Below, in pieces: positions 14,393 through 20,618 of a DNA stretch of 24,033 nt. Position numbers and translations under genes: made by a program. The notes below the pieces were generated by a model. It worked only from the letters and a program-made list of their open reading frames with translations. It was not told the DNA's origin and did not search any database. This stretch comes from a virus, in the IMG/VR virus record IMGVR_UViG_3300047490_000097, positions 1-24,033 of that record; one strand, 5' to 3'. How positions within the stretch are numbered: position 1 is the stretch's first letter; every line of letters begins with the position of its first letter.

Positions 14393-16084
14393 TTAGAAGT
14401 AAGTTGTGATTACTACAATTCCGGGTGCGCCTGCGCCTCCGTTGCCTGCCACAAAACCAGCAGTATTGCTGGAGCAAGAACCTCCTCCTCCACCACCACA
14501 ACCAAATCCAGTGCCATTGCCGCCTGCGCCTCCATTGGATGTTATTGATGATCCTCCACCTGCGCCTCCTCCACCATTCATAACCAATGATGGAATGTTA
14601 ATTGGTGTAACTGTGCCGCCTGCCCCGCCACCCAATGTTCCTGCTGTAGCTTGAGGCAACCCTGTGATAGTGTTATTTCCACCATTACCGCCAGCAAATG
14701 CTGCCGTTGTAGATGTCCCCCCACCAGAACCTCCAGCACTTGGCCCATAGTTATTTGCTCCACCAGAACCCGTTGTTCCTCCTGCTGCTCCTGCTGTTCC
14801 TAAAAGCCCAGCAACTCCGCCCGGAATTCCCGCCAGACCTCCTGTTGAATTGCCCGGAGTAGCTCCAACTCCACCACCAGTGCCTCTTTGAGCAAAGATA
14901 AATTGTCCAAGAGTGCTTCCAGCAACAGATGAATTTGTTCCCGGCCCTGCGCCTGCACCACCAGCAGTTCCACCAGACCCTCCTGCCCCAACTGTTACTG
15001 TATAGGTAGCATCTGTTAAATCAGCAGCATTGATTGTTGCGCGGGAATATCCACCAGAACCTCCAGCAGCACCGCCAGAAGAAATTGTAGCAGCAGCAAC
15101 TTTTATTCCAGCACCACCACCGCCACCGCCTGCAACGCATTCGATAACTACTTGCTTTGCATTTGCTGGCTTTGTCCAAGTAGTTGATCCAGTATAAATG
15201 TCAATTTGAGGAGAAAGCGTTCCGCCAGTTGCTCCAGTCGCGCCTTGCGTTCCGACTCCAGTAGCTCCAGTGCTACCTTGTTCTCCAGTCAAACCCGTTG
15301 CTCCTGTTGCGCCTTGAGTTCCTTGTATACCTGTAGCCCCAGTGGCTCCAGCAATACCAGCCGCAAATACTATGAAAGCAAGGTTGTGATTGTTAGAAAA
15401 CCCAGTCGTTCCTGTTCCAGCAGATGTGACGAATGTTACGGGATACTCAACATATCCAGTCTGAAGAACTGGAGTTCCAGATACAGTCCACTTTTGGTAA
15501 TTGTTGCTATTGTTGATGTCTTGAAGAATGAGCGTATCTCCAGATTTAATGAGAGCTAAAAACACATCTACATCTACATTGTTTTTGTCTATGTGAGAGA
15601 CATTAATCTGTGTCGATGAAATTTGGGCGGCGTTGTTCCACAACAAATAGGTATTCCCCGGATCGCCGCTAATGCTGCCAGTATTTGCTTTATAGTCGAA
15701 GAAAGATGTCGATTGTCCAGCCGCGCCCGTTGCTCCCGTTGCGCCTGTGGCTCCATCAATGCCAGCGACACCCGTTGCGCCTGTTGCTCCAATTCCAGTC
15801 GCGCCAGTCGATCCTGTAGCTCCTTGAATCCCGCTTGATCCTGTTGCACCAGTAAGACCAGTTGATCCTTGGATTCCAGTGGCTCCGGTAGAACCAACAT
15901 TACCTTGAATTCCTTGAATACCTGTTGCACCCGTAGAGCCTTGAAGTCCGGTTGCGCCTTCGCCTGTAGCTCCAGTTGCACCAGTCAATCCTGTTGCGCC
16001 TTGTGGGCCAGTAGCTCCGCTTGCTCCAATAGAACCGCCAGTAAAATCAAGTTTGCCAGTAAATGGATTAAATGTGATTGCCAT
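14393..16084 (-). CDS. Collagen-like, glycine-rich virion fibre (563 aa)
   Basis: The N-terminus [16 protein letters not shown] is a recurrent phage fibre anchor. Residues 20-124 are Gly-X-Y repeats dominated by GAT/GST/GIQ units. Residues 125-243 form a globular beta domain ([36 protein letters not shown]). A second collagen-like run covers 243-287. From about 294 a C-terminal glycine-rich domain begins [20 protein letters not shown], followed by [10 protein letters not shown], and ends [12 protein letters not shown], a type found at the tips of phage fibres and in adhesins. Collagen-like stalks trimerise, so this should be a long thin trimeric fibre. Its place after the capsid and decoration genes fits a head fibre as well as a tail fibre. 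The repeated codons make the DNA here (about 15230-15345 and 15715-16020) an array of imperfect 9-bp units, prone to length change. Confidence 0.85.
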   Translation of the reverse strand: MAITFNPFTGKLDFTGGSIGASGATGPQGATGLTGATGATGEGATGLQGSTGATGIQGIQGNVGSTGATGIQGSTGLTGATGSSGIQGATGSTGATGIGATGATGVAGIDGATGATGATGAAGQSTSFFDYKANTGSISGDPGNTYLLWNNAAQISSTQINVSHIDKNNVDVDVFLALIKSGDTLILQDINNSNNYQKWTVSGTPVLQTGYVEYPVTFVTSAGTGTTGFSNNHNLAFIVFAAGIAGATGATGIQGTQGATGATGLTGEQGSTGATGVGTQGATGATGGTLSPQIDIYTGSTTWTKPANAKQVVIECVAGGGGGGAGIKVAAATISSGGAAGGSGGYSRATINAADLTDATYTVTVGAGGSGGTAGGAGAGPGTNSSVAGSTLGQFIFAQRGTGGGVGATPGNSTGGLAGIPGGVAGLLGTAGAAGGTTGSGGANNYGPSAGGSGGGTSTTAAFAGGNGGNNTITGLPQATAGTLGGGAGGTVTPINIPSLVMNGGGGAGGGSSITSNGGAGGNGTGFGCGGGGGGSCSSNTAGFVAGNGGAGAPGIVVITTYF

Positions 16085-16087
16085 ATT

Positions 16088-16354
16088 TTATGGGTAAGCT
16101 ACAGACACAGTTGTCAAATTAGCATCGTTGGCAACTGGAGGCTGAATAGCGTAGGTAAGAGTTAGCGTTGCAACTGGAGTTCCATCTTTCAAATACTGCA
16201 CTGTGGCAATATTGTTAGTCGAACCATAGTAACTAATATCAATCTGATCGTATGCAGGAATCTCAAATCCTGCAATTTCTTTCAAAGATTCGTAGATATT
16301 GTAGTTCTGTTGATCTTGAGTTAGATCGGTAAAGCAGGGTTGAGAGAGTGCCAT
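16088..16354 (-). CDS. Small virion-associated protein (88 aa)
   Basis: This 88-aa protein has a helical N-terminus (LTQDQQNYNIYESLKEIAGF) and a beta C-terminal half (YDQIDISYYGSTNNIATVQY, PVATLTLTY). The pattern Y-D-x-I-x-x-x-Y ... Y-x-x-G-T-x-V-A-T-L-T-L-T-Y is recurrent in small proteins next to phage fibre genes; its function is unknown. It starts 6 nt after a palindrome copy and ends 3 nt before the fibre ATG, so it heads the fibre/lysis block. It may be a fibre adaptor; this is inference from position. Confidence 0.6.
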   Translation of the reverse strand: MALSQPCFTDLTQDQQNYNIYESLKEIAGFEIPAYDQIDISYYGSTNNIATVQYLKDGTPVATLTLTYAIQPPVANDANLTTVSVAYP

Positions 16355-16360
16355 AAGATT

Positions 16361-16376
16361 TTATCGGTTACGATAA
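16361..16376. repeat. Dispersed palindrome copy 4 (before 88-aa gene)
   Basis: TTATCGGTTACGATAA, perfect 6-bp arms. It begins at the base after the stop codon of the 85-aa gene (16377-16379) and ends 6 nt before the ATG at 16354, filling the junction. No Shine-Dalgarno sequence or clear -35/-10 pair is visible next to it. Confidence 0.85.
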
Positions 16377-16634
16377 TTACACAAGAGCCGCAGCAAGAGC
16401 CTCGTTAGTGAGGAAGTATTGCTGGTCTTCAGTTTTTTGCACAAAGCAGTTTTCAGTAACTGGGGATAGGCCACCGATTGTGGCGAGTCCGACATAAAAT
16501 TGGTAAAGTTTTGCTGCATCACTAGCAGCATCGTAGCATCCGAATGATACTGGATCAATACCGGCAGCAGATGCGATTGTTTGAACGAAAGGGTAGGTTT
16601 TGTCCCGATAAGGGAGAGAGGTAAAACAAGCCAT
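16377..16634 (-). CDS. Small hypothetical protein after decoration gene (85 aa)
   Basis: The 85-aa product begins MACFTSLPYRDKTYPFVQTI and ends TEDQQYFLTNEALAAALV. It is mildly hydrophobic, with three Cys, and has no membrane segment strong enough to call. I do not recognise a family. The gene follows a GC-rich hairpin and an A-rich, SD-less leader (TTTTAAAAAATATG) almost identical to that of the decoration gene. Its stop codon directly abuts a palindrome copy, so it is the last gene of the capsid block. It may be a minor capsid or assembly protein. Confidence 0.6.
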   Translation of the reverse strand: MACFTSLPYRDKTYPFVQTIASAAGIDPVSFGCYDAASDAAKLYQFYVGLATIGGLSPVTENCFVQKTEDQQYFLTNEALAAALV

Positions 16635-16652
16635 ATTTTTTAAAAGGGTTGT

Positions 16653-16681
16653 GGGTGGAGGAGATTAGAACTCCCCCACCC
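16653..16681 (-). terminator. GC-rich hairpin after decoration gene (partial terminator)
   Basis: The minus-strand RNA can form an 11-bp stem with one G-U pair (GGGTGGGGGAG with CTCCTCCACCC) and a 7-nt loop. Only four T follow, after a gap, so it may act as a weak terminator or as an RNA-stability element between the decoration gene and the 85-aa gene. Confidence 0.6.
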
Positions 16682-16688
16682 AAGTTGA

Positions 16689-17303
16689 TTAGAAGTAGAT
16701 ACCAACAACGTAGGCGTTCACATAAAGTGCGCCAACGCGACCTGCTGTATCAGCACCAGAAGCAACGTCAGCACCAGCGTTTGCATAGGTGAACGTGGTT
16801 GCGTCAACAACAGTGACTTCAGCTTGAACATCGTTGAACGAGCTATCAGTCATGCTTGCGATGGTGATAACATCACCAGTAGCAAAACCATGAGCGGCAG
16901 CAGTAACGATCGTTGCAACTCCAGCAGTGCGGGAGCGGGTAGCCGTAGCTTGACCAGCACCAACAGTGGATTTGAGCAAGCGAAGTTTACGTGAACCAGT
17001 GATAACAAAAGGATTGGCGGCAATCGCAAGAGGATTGTAGCGGCCTTGGTTATCAAGGGCATCAGTAAGAGTCAACGAGCTAGTGATGTTTTCTCCAGTC
17101 GTGCCAGTGTCAACAACTACAACTGGATCAGTTGCGGTCGTACCGCGAGCATAGGCTGTTTCGAGAACGATGCTAGTTGGAAAGAACTTAGTATCTTCGT
17201 CGTTAAGGACGAGGAGTTCAGCGTCTCCAGAAGCGAGTAGATTTACAGGGATCGGGCCAAACAGGTTAACGCGATCGTAAGCGAGTGGTCGTGAATTAGA
17301 CAT
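16689..17303 (-). CDS. Putative capsid decoration protein with inserted Ig-like module (204 aa)
   Basis: The protein directly follows the major capsid gene. Residues 1-115 and the last 15 residues (ALYVNAYVVGIYF) are beta-rich and look like one domain (FPTSIVLETAYARGTTATDP, SRKLRLLKSTVG). Between them, residues 122-190 form a self-contained module: RTAGVATIVTAAAHGFATGD, VITIASM, ATTFTYANAG. The pattern G-V-A-T-(I/V)-x-T-x-A-x-H-G-x-x-x-G-D-x-(V/I)-T-I ... T-x-F-T-Y is a common small beta-sandwich of phage surface proteins. Position, Ala/Thr/Val-rich composition and stable-looking fold suggest a decoration protein on the capsid surface. The leader is A-rich and SD-less (AAATAAAAAATATG). The name decoration protein is inference. 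Confidence 0.65.
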   Translation of the reverse strand: MSNSRPLAYDRVNLFGPIPVNLLASGDAELLVLNDEDTKFFPTSIVLETAYARGTTATDPVVVVDTGTTGENITSSLTLTDALDNQGRYNPLAIAANPFVITGSRKLRLLKSTVGAGQATATRSRTAGVATIVTAAAHGFATGDVITIASMTDSSFNDVQAEVTVVDATTFTYANAGADVASGADTAGRVGALYVNAYVVGIYF

Positions 17304-17322
17304 ATTTTTTATTTAAGGTTAT

Positions 17323-17346
17323 GGGGAGAGGCTTTCGCCCCTCCCC
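17323..17346 (-). terminator. GC-rich GAAA-tetraloop hairpin after major capsid gene
   Basis: On the minus strand a 10-bp stem (GGGGAGGGGC with GCCTCTCCCC, one G-U pair) closes a GAAA tetraloop, 8 nt after the capsid stop codon. No U-tract follows; the next bases are ATAACCTTAAAT. It may be an mRNA-stabilising or processing element, or a weak terminator that lets some transcription into the decoration gene. Confidence 0.65.
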
Positions 17347-17354
17347 TGTTTAAC

Positions 17355-18764
17355 TTAGGATGGCACAACGATGTCACCCACACCAGCACAGCTATAGCAG
17401 TCCGTGAGGTCTTGAGGAACGATGTACTCATTCAATGGGCAGCAGCTACCATAGAGGTTTTTGCTCTTAGGCAGACGATGCAAGAACGAGTGCATGATCG
17501 TTGGGTCTTTAACTTGAGCGGCGAGACGGAACTGGGCTTGATAGAAGCCCGATTTGCGCCAGCGGTTGCATTCCCAATCTGGGTTCTTCCATTCCCAATC
17601 ACCAGCGTAGTTCTGGGTCATTTGTTGGGCTTGGCCGTAACCAGTCGAGGATGGCATGGTCCATTTGACCATCGCTTTGTTCACCATAGCAACCGAGATA
17701 CCGAAGTCGGCATTGCGGTAAGCTTTGTTAGGAATGTAAGCGCATCCGTTTTCGAGGACAGTTTTGATGTAGCGTGGAACGCGAACGAGACGTGCCCATG
17801 TAGCAGGATCAGCTTCGTTGAACGGAGCGAGCGATGCGTTGAAGGCAGTGTCAGCGTTGAAGCGAGCGGCGTTGATGTCGTAACCGAAGGCGTAGTCGCC
17901 GATGATACGATTGATGCCGAGCTTCAGACGGGTAAGACGCTCATCGAAGTCCGTGTTAGCATCCCAGTAGCCATTGTTGCGCTTGGCTTGGAAGTAAAGC
18001 GCACGGCCAACTTGAGGATCAGGGATAACGATGTCGAGCAATGGCTGACCAGTCGCATCTTGGAGATCAAGACGGAAAGCGTCATCTTCGTCTTGGAGGT
18101 CAACGAGAGCATCGTCGAGCATATCAAGCGAAAGATAAGCGATTTTGTTGAGGTCAGCAGGAGCGATCTTAACGCGAAGGGCGCAGAGATCATAACCAGC
18201 TTCGTTGTTGAGCGAATGCTCTGGAACGAACCAAGATTGGTCGTCAACCAGTCCGCAATACGTGCCGTCATCAGTCGTGATGCCGAGCCACTTGTGACCA
18301 GAACCACCAATGTAGTTGGAACGAAGGAACTCTTCGTGGACGTTCTTGGTGATACGAGCGTTGGACTCTTCAAACTGGAGGATTTCTTCAGCAGGGAAGA
18401 GGCGGTAGAGCAAGCTCTCAACGCAAATCCAGTCAGTGGTCATCTCCTTACGGAGCAATTCAAAAGTGTAGGATTCCGTGCCGGGGCGTTGGATCACTTC
18501 TGGTTTGCTATCGCAAGAATCAGTCTCGCAGTAGGTGTCGGTGATGGTGCGGAAAGGGCTGCAAGGATCGTGGAATCCACGGCCAAAGCGGAACGCTTTC
18601 TGTTCGGTTGTGTGGTTAAGAGGCCATGCTTGCTCCTCGAAACGCGTGAAATATGCGGAGTTTGTGACGAGCTTTTTCACATAGAGGTCGTTGAAATACT
18701 CGCGGCCCTCGCGGAAGAAACTGTCAATCTCTGCACAGCTATTGAAGTATAGTTGTTCTGACAT
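17355..18764 (-). CDS. Major capsid protein (469 aa)
   Basis: The gene lies between scaffold and decoration genes, has its own promoter and leader, and encodes a 469-aa protein of the size expected for an HK97-fold capsid subunit. Visible features are the helical N-terminus (EIDSFFREGREYFNDLYVKK), a Phe/Arg-rich segment AFRFGRGFHDPCSPF, a long helix-like stretch about residues 110-150 (LLYRLFPAEEILQFEESNAR), and an acidic stretch DLQDEDDAFRLDLQDA. It contains 13 Cys, unusual for a cytoplasmically assembled shell. Codon use is more G/C-rich than in the spike genes, as expected for a highly expressed gene. The ATG follows an A-rich leader with repeated CTAAAC units and seven A. The call rests on position, length and context; the fold itself cannot be proven from sequence reading. 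Confidence 0.8.
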   Translation of the reverse strand: MSEQLYFNSCAEIDSFFREGREYFNDLYVKKLVTNSAYFTRFEEQAWPLNHTTEQKAFRFGRGFHDPCSPFRTITDTYCETDSCDSKPEVIQRPGTESYTFELLRKEMTTDWICVESLLYRLFPAEEILQFEESNARITKNVHEEFLRSNYIGGSGHKWLGITTDDGTYCGLVDDQSWFVPEHSLNNEAGYDLCALRVKIAPADLNKIAYLSLDMLDDALVDLQDEDDAFRLDLQDATGQPLLDIVIPDPQVGRALYFQAKRNNGYWDANTDFDERLTRLKLGINRIIGDYAFGYDINAARFNADTAFNASLAPFNEADPATWARLVRVPRYIKTVLENGCAYIPNKAYRNADFGISVAMVNKAMVKWTMPSSTGYGQAQQMTQNYAGDWEWKNPDWECNRWRKSGFYQAQFRLAAQVKDPTIMHSFLHRLPKSKNLYGSCCPLNEYIVPQDLTDCYSCAGVGDIVVPS

Positions 18765-18948
18765 TTTTTTGTTTAGTTTAGGTTTAGTTTACGCACTCCA
18801 TGACAAATCCGAAGATAGCCAAAGCGAGTGCTTTGTTTTTCTTCGGCTGGAGTCTACCCCGAAAACCTTCTTATGAAGGCTGTCCAGAAACAGCTTTTCA
18901 TACGAGTGCTGTTACTCGTCAGCCAGAGTGCGGCTGAATCCCTAATGA

Positions 18949-18964
18949 TTATCGTAAACGATAA
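18949..18964. repeat. Dispersed palindrome copy 5 (capsid gene leader)
   Basis: TTATCGTAAACGATAA, perfect dyad with 7-bp arms around AA. Unlike the other junction copies it lies 184 nt upstream of the ATG, about 17-32 nt downstream of the predicted transcription start of the capsid promoter, a position suited to an operator. Confidence 0.85.
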
Positions 18965-18987
18965 AGTTCGGATTTCTCTTATGCGCA

Positions 18988-19016
18988 AATATGCAAACGC
19001 TATTTTATACTGTCAA
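18988..19016 (-). promoter_or_regulatory. Sigma70-type promoter for the major capsid gene
   Basis: On the minus strand a perfect TTGACA (19011-19016) is followed after exactly 17 nt by CATATT (18988-18993, 4 of 6 matches to TATAAT). It lies directly after the scaffold terminator and upstream of the capsid leader, so it should restart transcription for the capsid block. Predicted start near 18981. Confidence 0.7.
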
Positions 19017-19026
19017 GTTGTTTTTT

Positions 19027-19063
19027 AAAAAAAGTTGGGGGAGGCAGTCCATCTACCTCCCCC
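19027..19063 (-). terminator. Rho-independent terminator after scaffold gene
   Basis: The minus-strand RNA has a perfect 8-bp G/C stem (GGGGGAGG with CCTCCCCC, 11-nt loop), followed by AAC and seven T. It begins 27 nt after the scaffold stop and separates the portal/scaffold unit from the capsid promoter. Confidence 0.9.
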
Positions 19064-19090
19064 ATGCTATCCAGAATCAAGAATTATGGG

Positions 19091-20374
19091 CTATGCCGTA
19101 ACTCGATTTTGCGGTGAGAACCTTGCGATCTTTGCCGCCAGTCCCTCAGATACACTCATCCTTGACTTCTGGGAATCCGATGCATTCGATGATGAATTTA
19201 CTTTAGATGATCCTTTTAACGCATTAATGTAATCATTCTTTTCTTTCAGCATTTCTTGCAAAGCTTTGATGTAAGCTTGTTGCTTCTTATACGCCTTACC
19301 TTGATTGATAAGACGATTCATATCATCCACGCTTGCTACTTCTTCACTTTGCTGAGTCGCGGCGAGTGCGATAGCTTCGTCTTTAGTAGTATCGTATTTG
19401 ATTCCCTTGTCGTTCATGTAGGAATAAACTTCATCTGGAATGAATACTTCCTTCTTGATGATGCTTTCCTGTTCTTGGAATGAGTTCCTCCATTGTTTCA
19501 AGAAGTTAGAACGCGCTTCTTGTTCTTTCTGTTTTGCTGTCCTTGTGATTTCTTCCTTGGTTTTCTGATAGTCAGACAATGCGATATTGTGGCGCTCGGT
19601 TGCTTTCTCAAAGTTTTTGATAGCATCAATGAACTTTGCTTTGTCGTAGTCATCCAAAGAGTTTGTTACTTCACGCAATGCTTCGCGGCGTTCTTGAATC
19701 GCGGCCAACCTTTGCTCATCTGATGTAGCAGAAAATACAGCTTGATTTGCAAGCACCGCACGATTGAACATAGCAGAGATGTTAGCATCTCCTTCATTAT
19801 CAATGATGGATTTAGCATCAAGATAATGTTCCTTCATTGGCTCAACGTATGTTTTCTGAAAGTCCGGGTTACTTGAAAGATCATGGAAATCCAACTTGTT
19901 ACGAAGCTCTTGAATCTGCTGAGTATACTGAGACTCAAGTTGAGCTTTCTGCTCGTTCGCTTCATTGAGTTGTTTCTGGTAATGGTTAGCTTCAGCCGTT
20001 GATTTGCTGTCTTCTACCAATCGCTCCAACTCTTGAATCTTACTTTCAAACTTTGGAATCTCGTTTTTCTTTACGTTCTCCAACTCTTCTTTGAGCTTGC
20101 GGTTCTCTTCAATCTGACGCTCAACGAATCCTTTCTTCTTTCCTGTGCGGTCCGAAGTGATCTCAGATTCAGTTACTCCAGTTGTTTCTTCTGGAGGTTC
20201 TTCCTCATTGTATTTAGGAATGCCAAGGTTAGGATCGCCAACATTAGTAGCACTTGGCTTACCTTCGTCAGTTTGTTGCTGACTGAACTTTTTCAAGAAG
20301 TCAGATGTATTTCCCTTAATAGGAACTTGTGGTTTAGATTTTAGGTCGCTGATGATTTCTTCAGTTGTTGCCAT
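19091..20374 (-). CDS. Capsid scaffolding protein (427 aa)
   Basis: A highly charged, low-aromatic protein with a single Trp. Residues 35-75 are disordered and acidic (EEEPPEETTGVTESEITSD). From about 85 to 160 there is a long coiled coil (FVERQIEENRKLKEELENVK, then IQELERLVEDSKS and QQIQELRNKL). Helical segments continue to about 390, and the C-terminus is Ser-rich then basic (GLAAKIARFSPQNRVTA), the usual capsid-binding end of scaffolds. It sits between portal and capsid genes, the standard place. It starts behind CATAATATG with no Shine-Dalgarno, 1 nt after the 80-aa gene, and is followed by a strong terminator. No protease domain is visible. Confidence 0.8.
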   Translation of the reverse strand: MATTEEIISDLKSKPQVPIKGNTSDFLKKFSQQQTDEGKPSATNVGDPNLGIPKYNEEEPPEETTGVTESEITSDRTGKKKGFVERQIEENRKLKEELENVKKNEIPKFESKIQELERLVEDSKSTAEANHYQKQLNEANEQKAQLESQYTQQIQELRNKLDFHDLSSNPDFQKTYVEPMKEHYLDAKSIIDNEGDANISAMFNRAVLANQAVFSATSDEQRLAAIQERREALREVTNSLDDYDKAKFIDAIKNFEKATERHNIALSDYQKTKEEITRTAKQKEQEARSNFLKQWRNSFQEQESIIKKEVFIPDEVYSYMNDKGIKYDTTKDEAIALAATQQSEEVASVDDMNRLINQGKAYKKQQAYIKALQEMLKEKNDYINALKGSSKVNSSSNASDSQKSRMSVSEGLAAKIARFSPQNRVTA

Positions 20375-20375
20375 A

Positions 20376-20618
20376 TTATGATTCGTTTAGGTCTGGATCG
20401 ATGTTTGATTCTGGTTGTTGTGTTTTGGAGGAAGATTTGATTTTCTTAAATTCACCATCTGCATTTTCGCCAATGAAGTGAATATGGCTTAGTGCATTGC
20501 GTAGTGTGTCGATTCCAGAACTTGGAGCAGATACCATAAGCAAGTGAGCTTGTAGCCTGTCCCAGTCATCATGCTTCACAATGGAAGCGCATAGTTGTTT
20601 TATTTTATCTGTATTCAT
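20376..20618 (-). CDS. Small hypothetical protein between portal and scaffold (80 aa)
   Basis: The 80-aa product begins MNTDKIKQLCASIVKHDDWD and ends QQPESNIDPDLNES. The first 55 residues look helical (RLQAHLLMVSAPSSGIDTLR), and the last 25 are polar and disordered. The ATG overlaps the portal stop (CAATGA), so it is translationally coupled to the portal gene, and the scaffold follows at once. No family is recognised. Small proteins at this position in podoviruses are usually virion or assembly proteins; that role is inference. Confidence 0.65.
   Translation of the reverse strand: MNTDKIKQLCASIVKHDDWDRLQAHLLMVSAPSSGIDTLRNALSHIHFIGENADGEFKKIKSSSKTQQPESNIDPDLNES

Larger units (their letters stand above)
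18765..19026 (-). promoter_or_regulatory. Long structured leader region upstream of the major capsid gene
   Basis: This is most of a 326-bp gene-free gap. From the promoter, an RNA of about 215 nt precedes the capsid ATG. It contains the palindrome (18949-18964), then four possible hairpins: 18919-18924 with 18932-18937; 18902-18907 with 18914-18919; 18879-18883 with 18890-18894; and 18842-18846 with 18859-18863. The loop AACAGC of the second can instead pair with GCTGTT in the third, giving two exclusive folds. Just before the ATG, CTAAAC units repeat (CTAAACCTAAACTAAAC). Folding is judged by eye only. Confidence 0.5.

Noticed and set aside
14217-14501. Longer start for the 57-aa gene, beginning [12 protein letters not shown]
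   Set aside because: The extra part overlaps the fibre's glycine-rich codons in another frame; the ATG at 14390, 2 nt after the fibre stop, is more natural.
15206-16020. Repeated short units that could suggest a CRISPR or tandem satellite array
   Set aside because: The units are codons of collagen-like Gly-X-Y repeats in a continuous frame, with no constant repeat/spacer structure.
17412-18752. 446-codon open frame on the plus strand, antisense to the capsid gene
   Set aside because: It mirrors the capsid gene almost end to end, has no domain, and is explained by the G/C-rich codon use of that gene suppressing stops on the other strand.
18854-18901. 15-codon minus-strand frame (MKSCFWTAFIRRFSG) in the capsid leader
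   Set aside because: Too short to support without conservation data; it overlaps the proposed hairpins. It could be a leader peptide but nothing else supports that.
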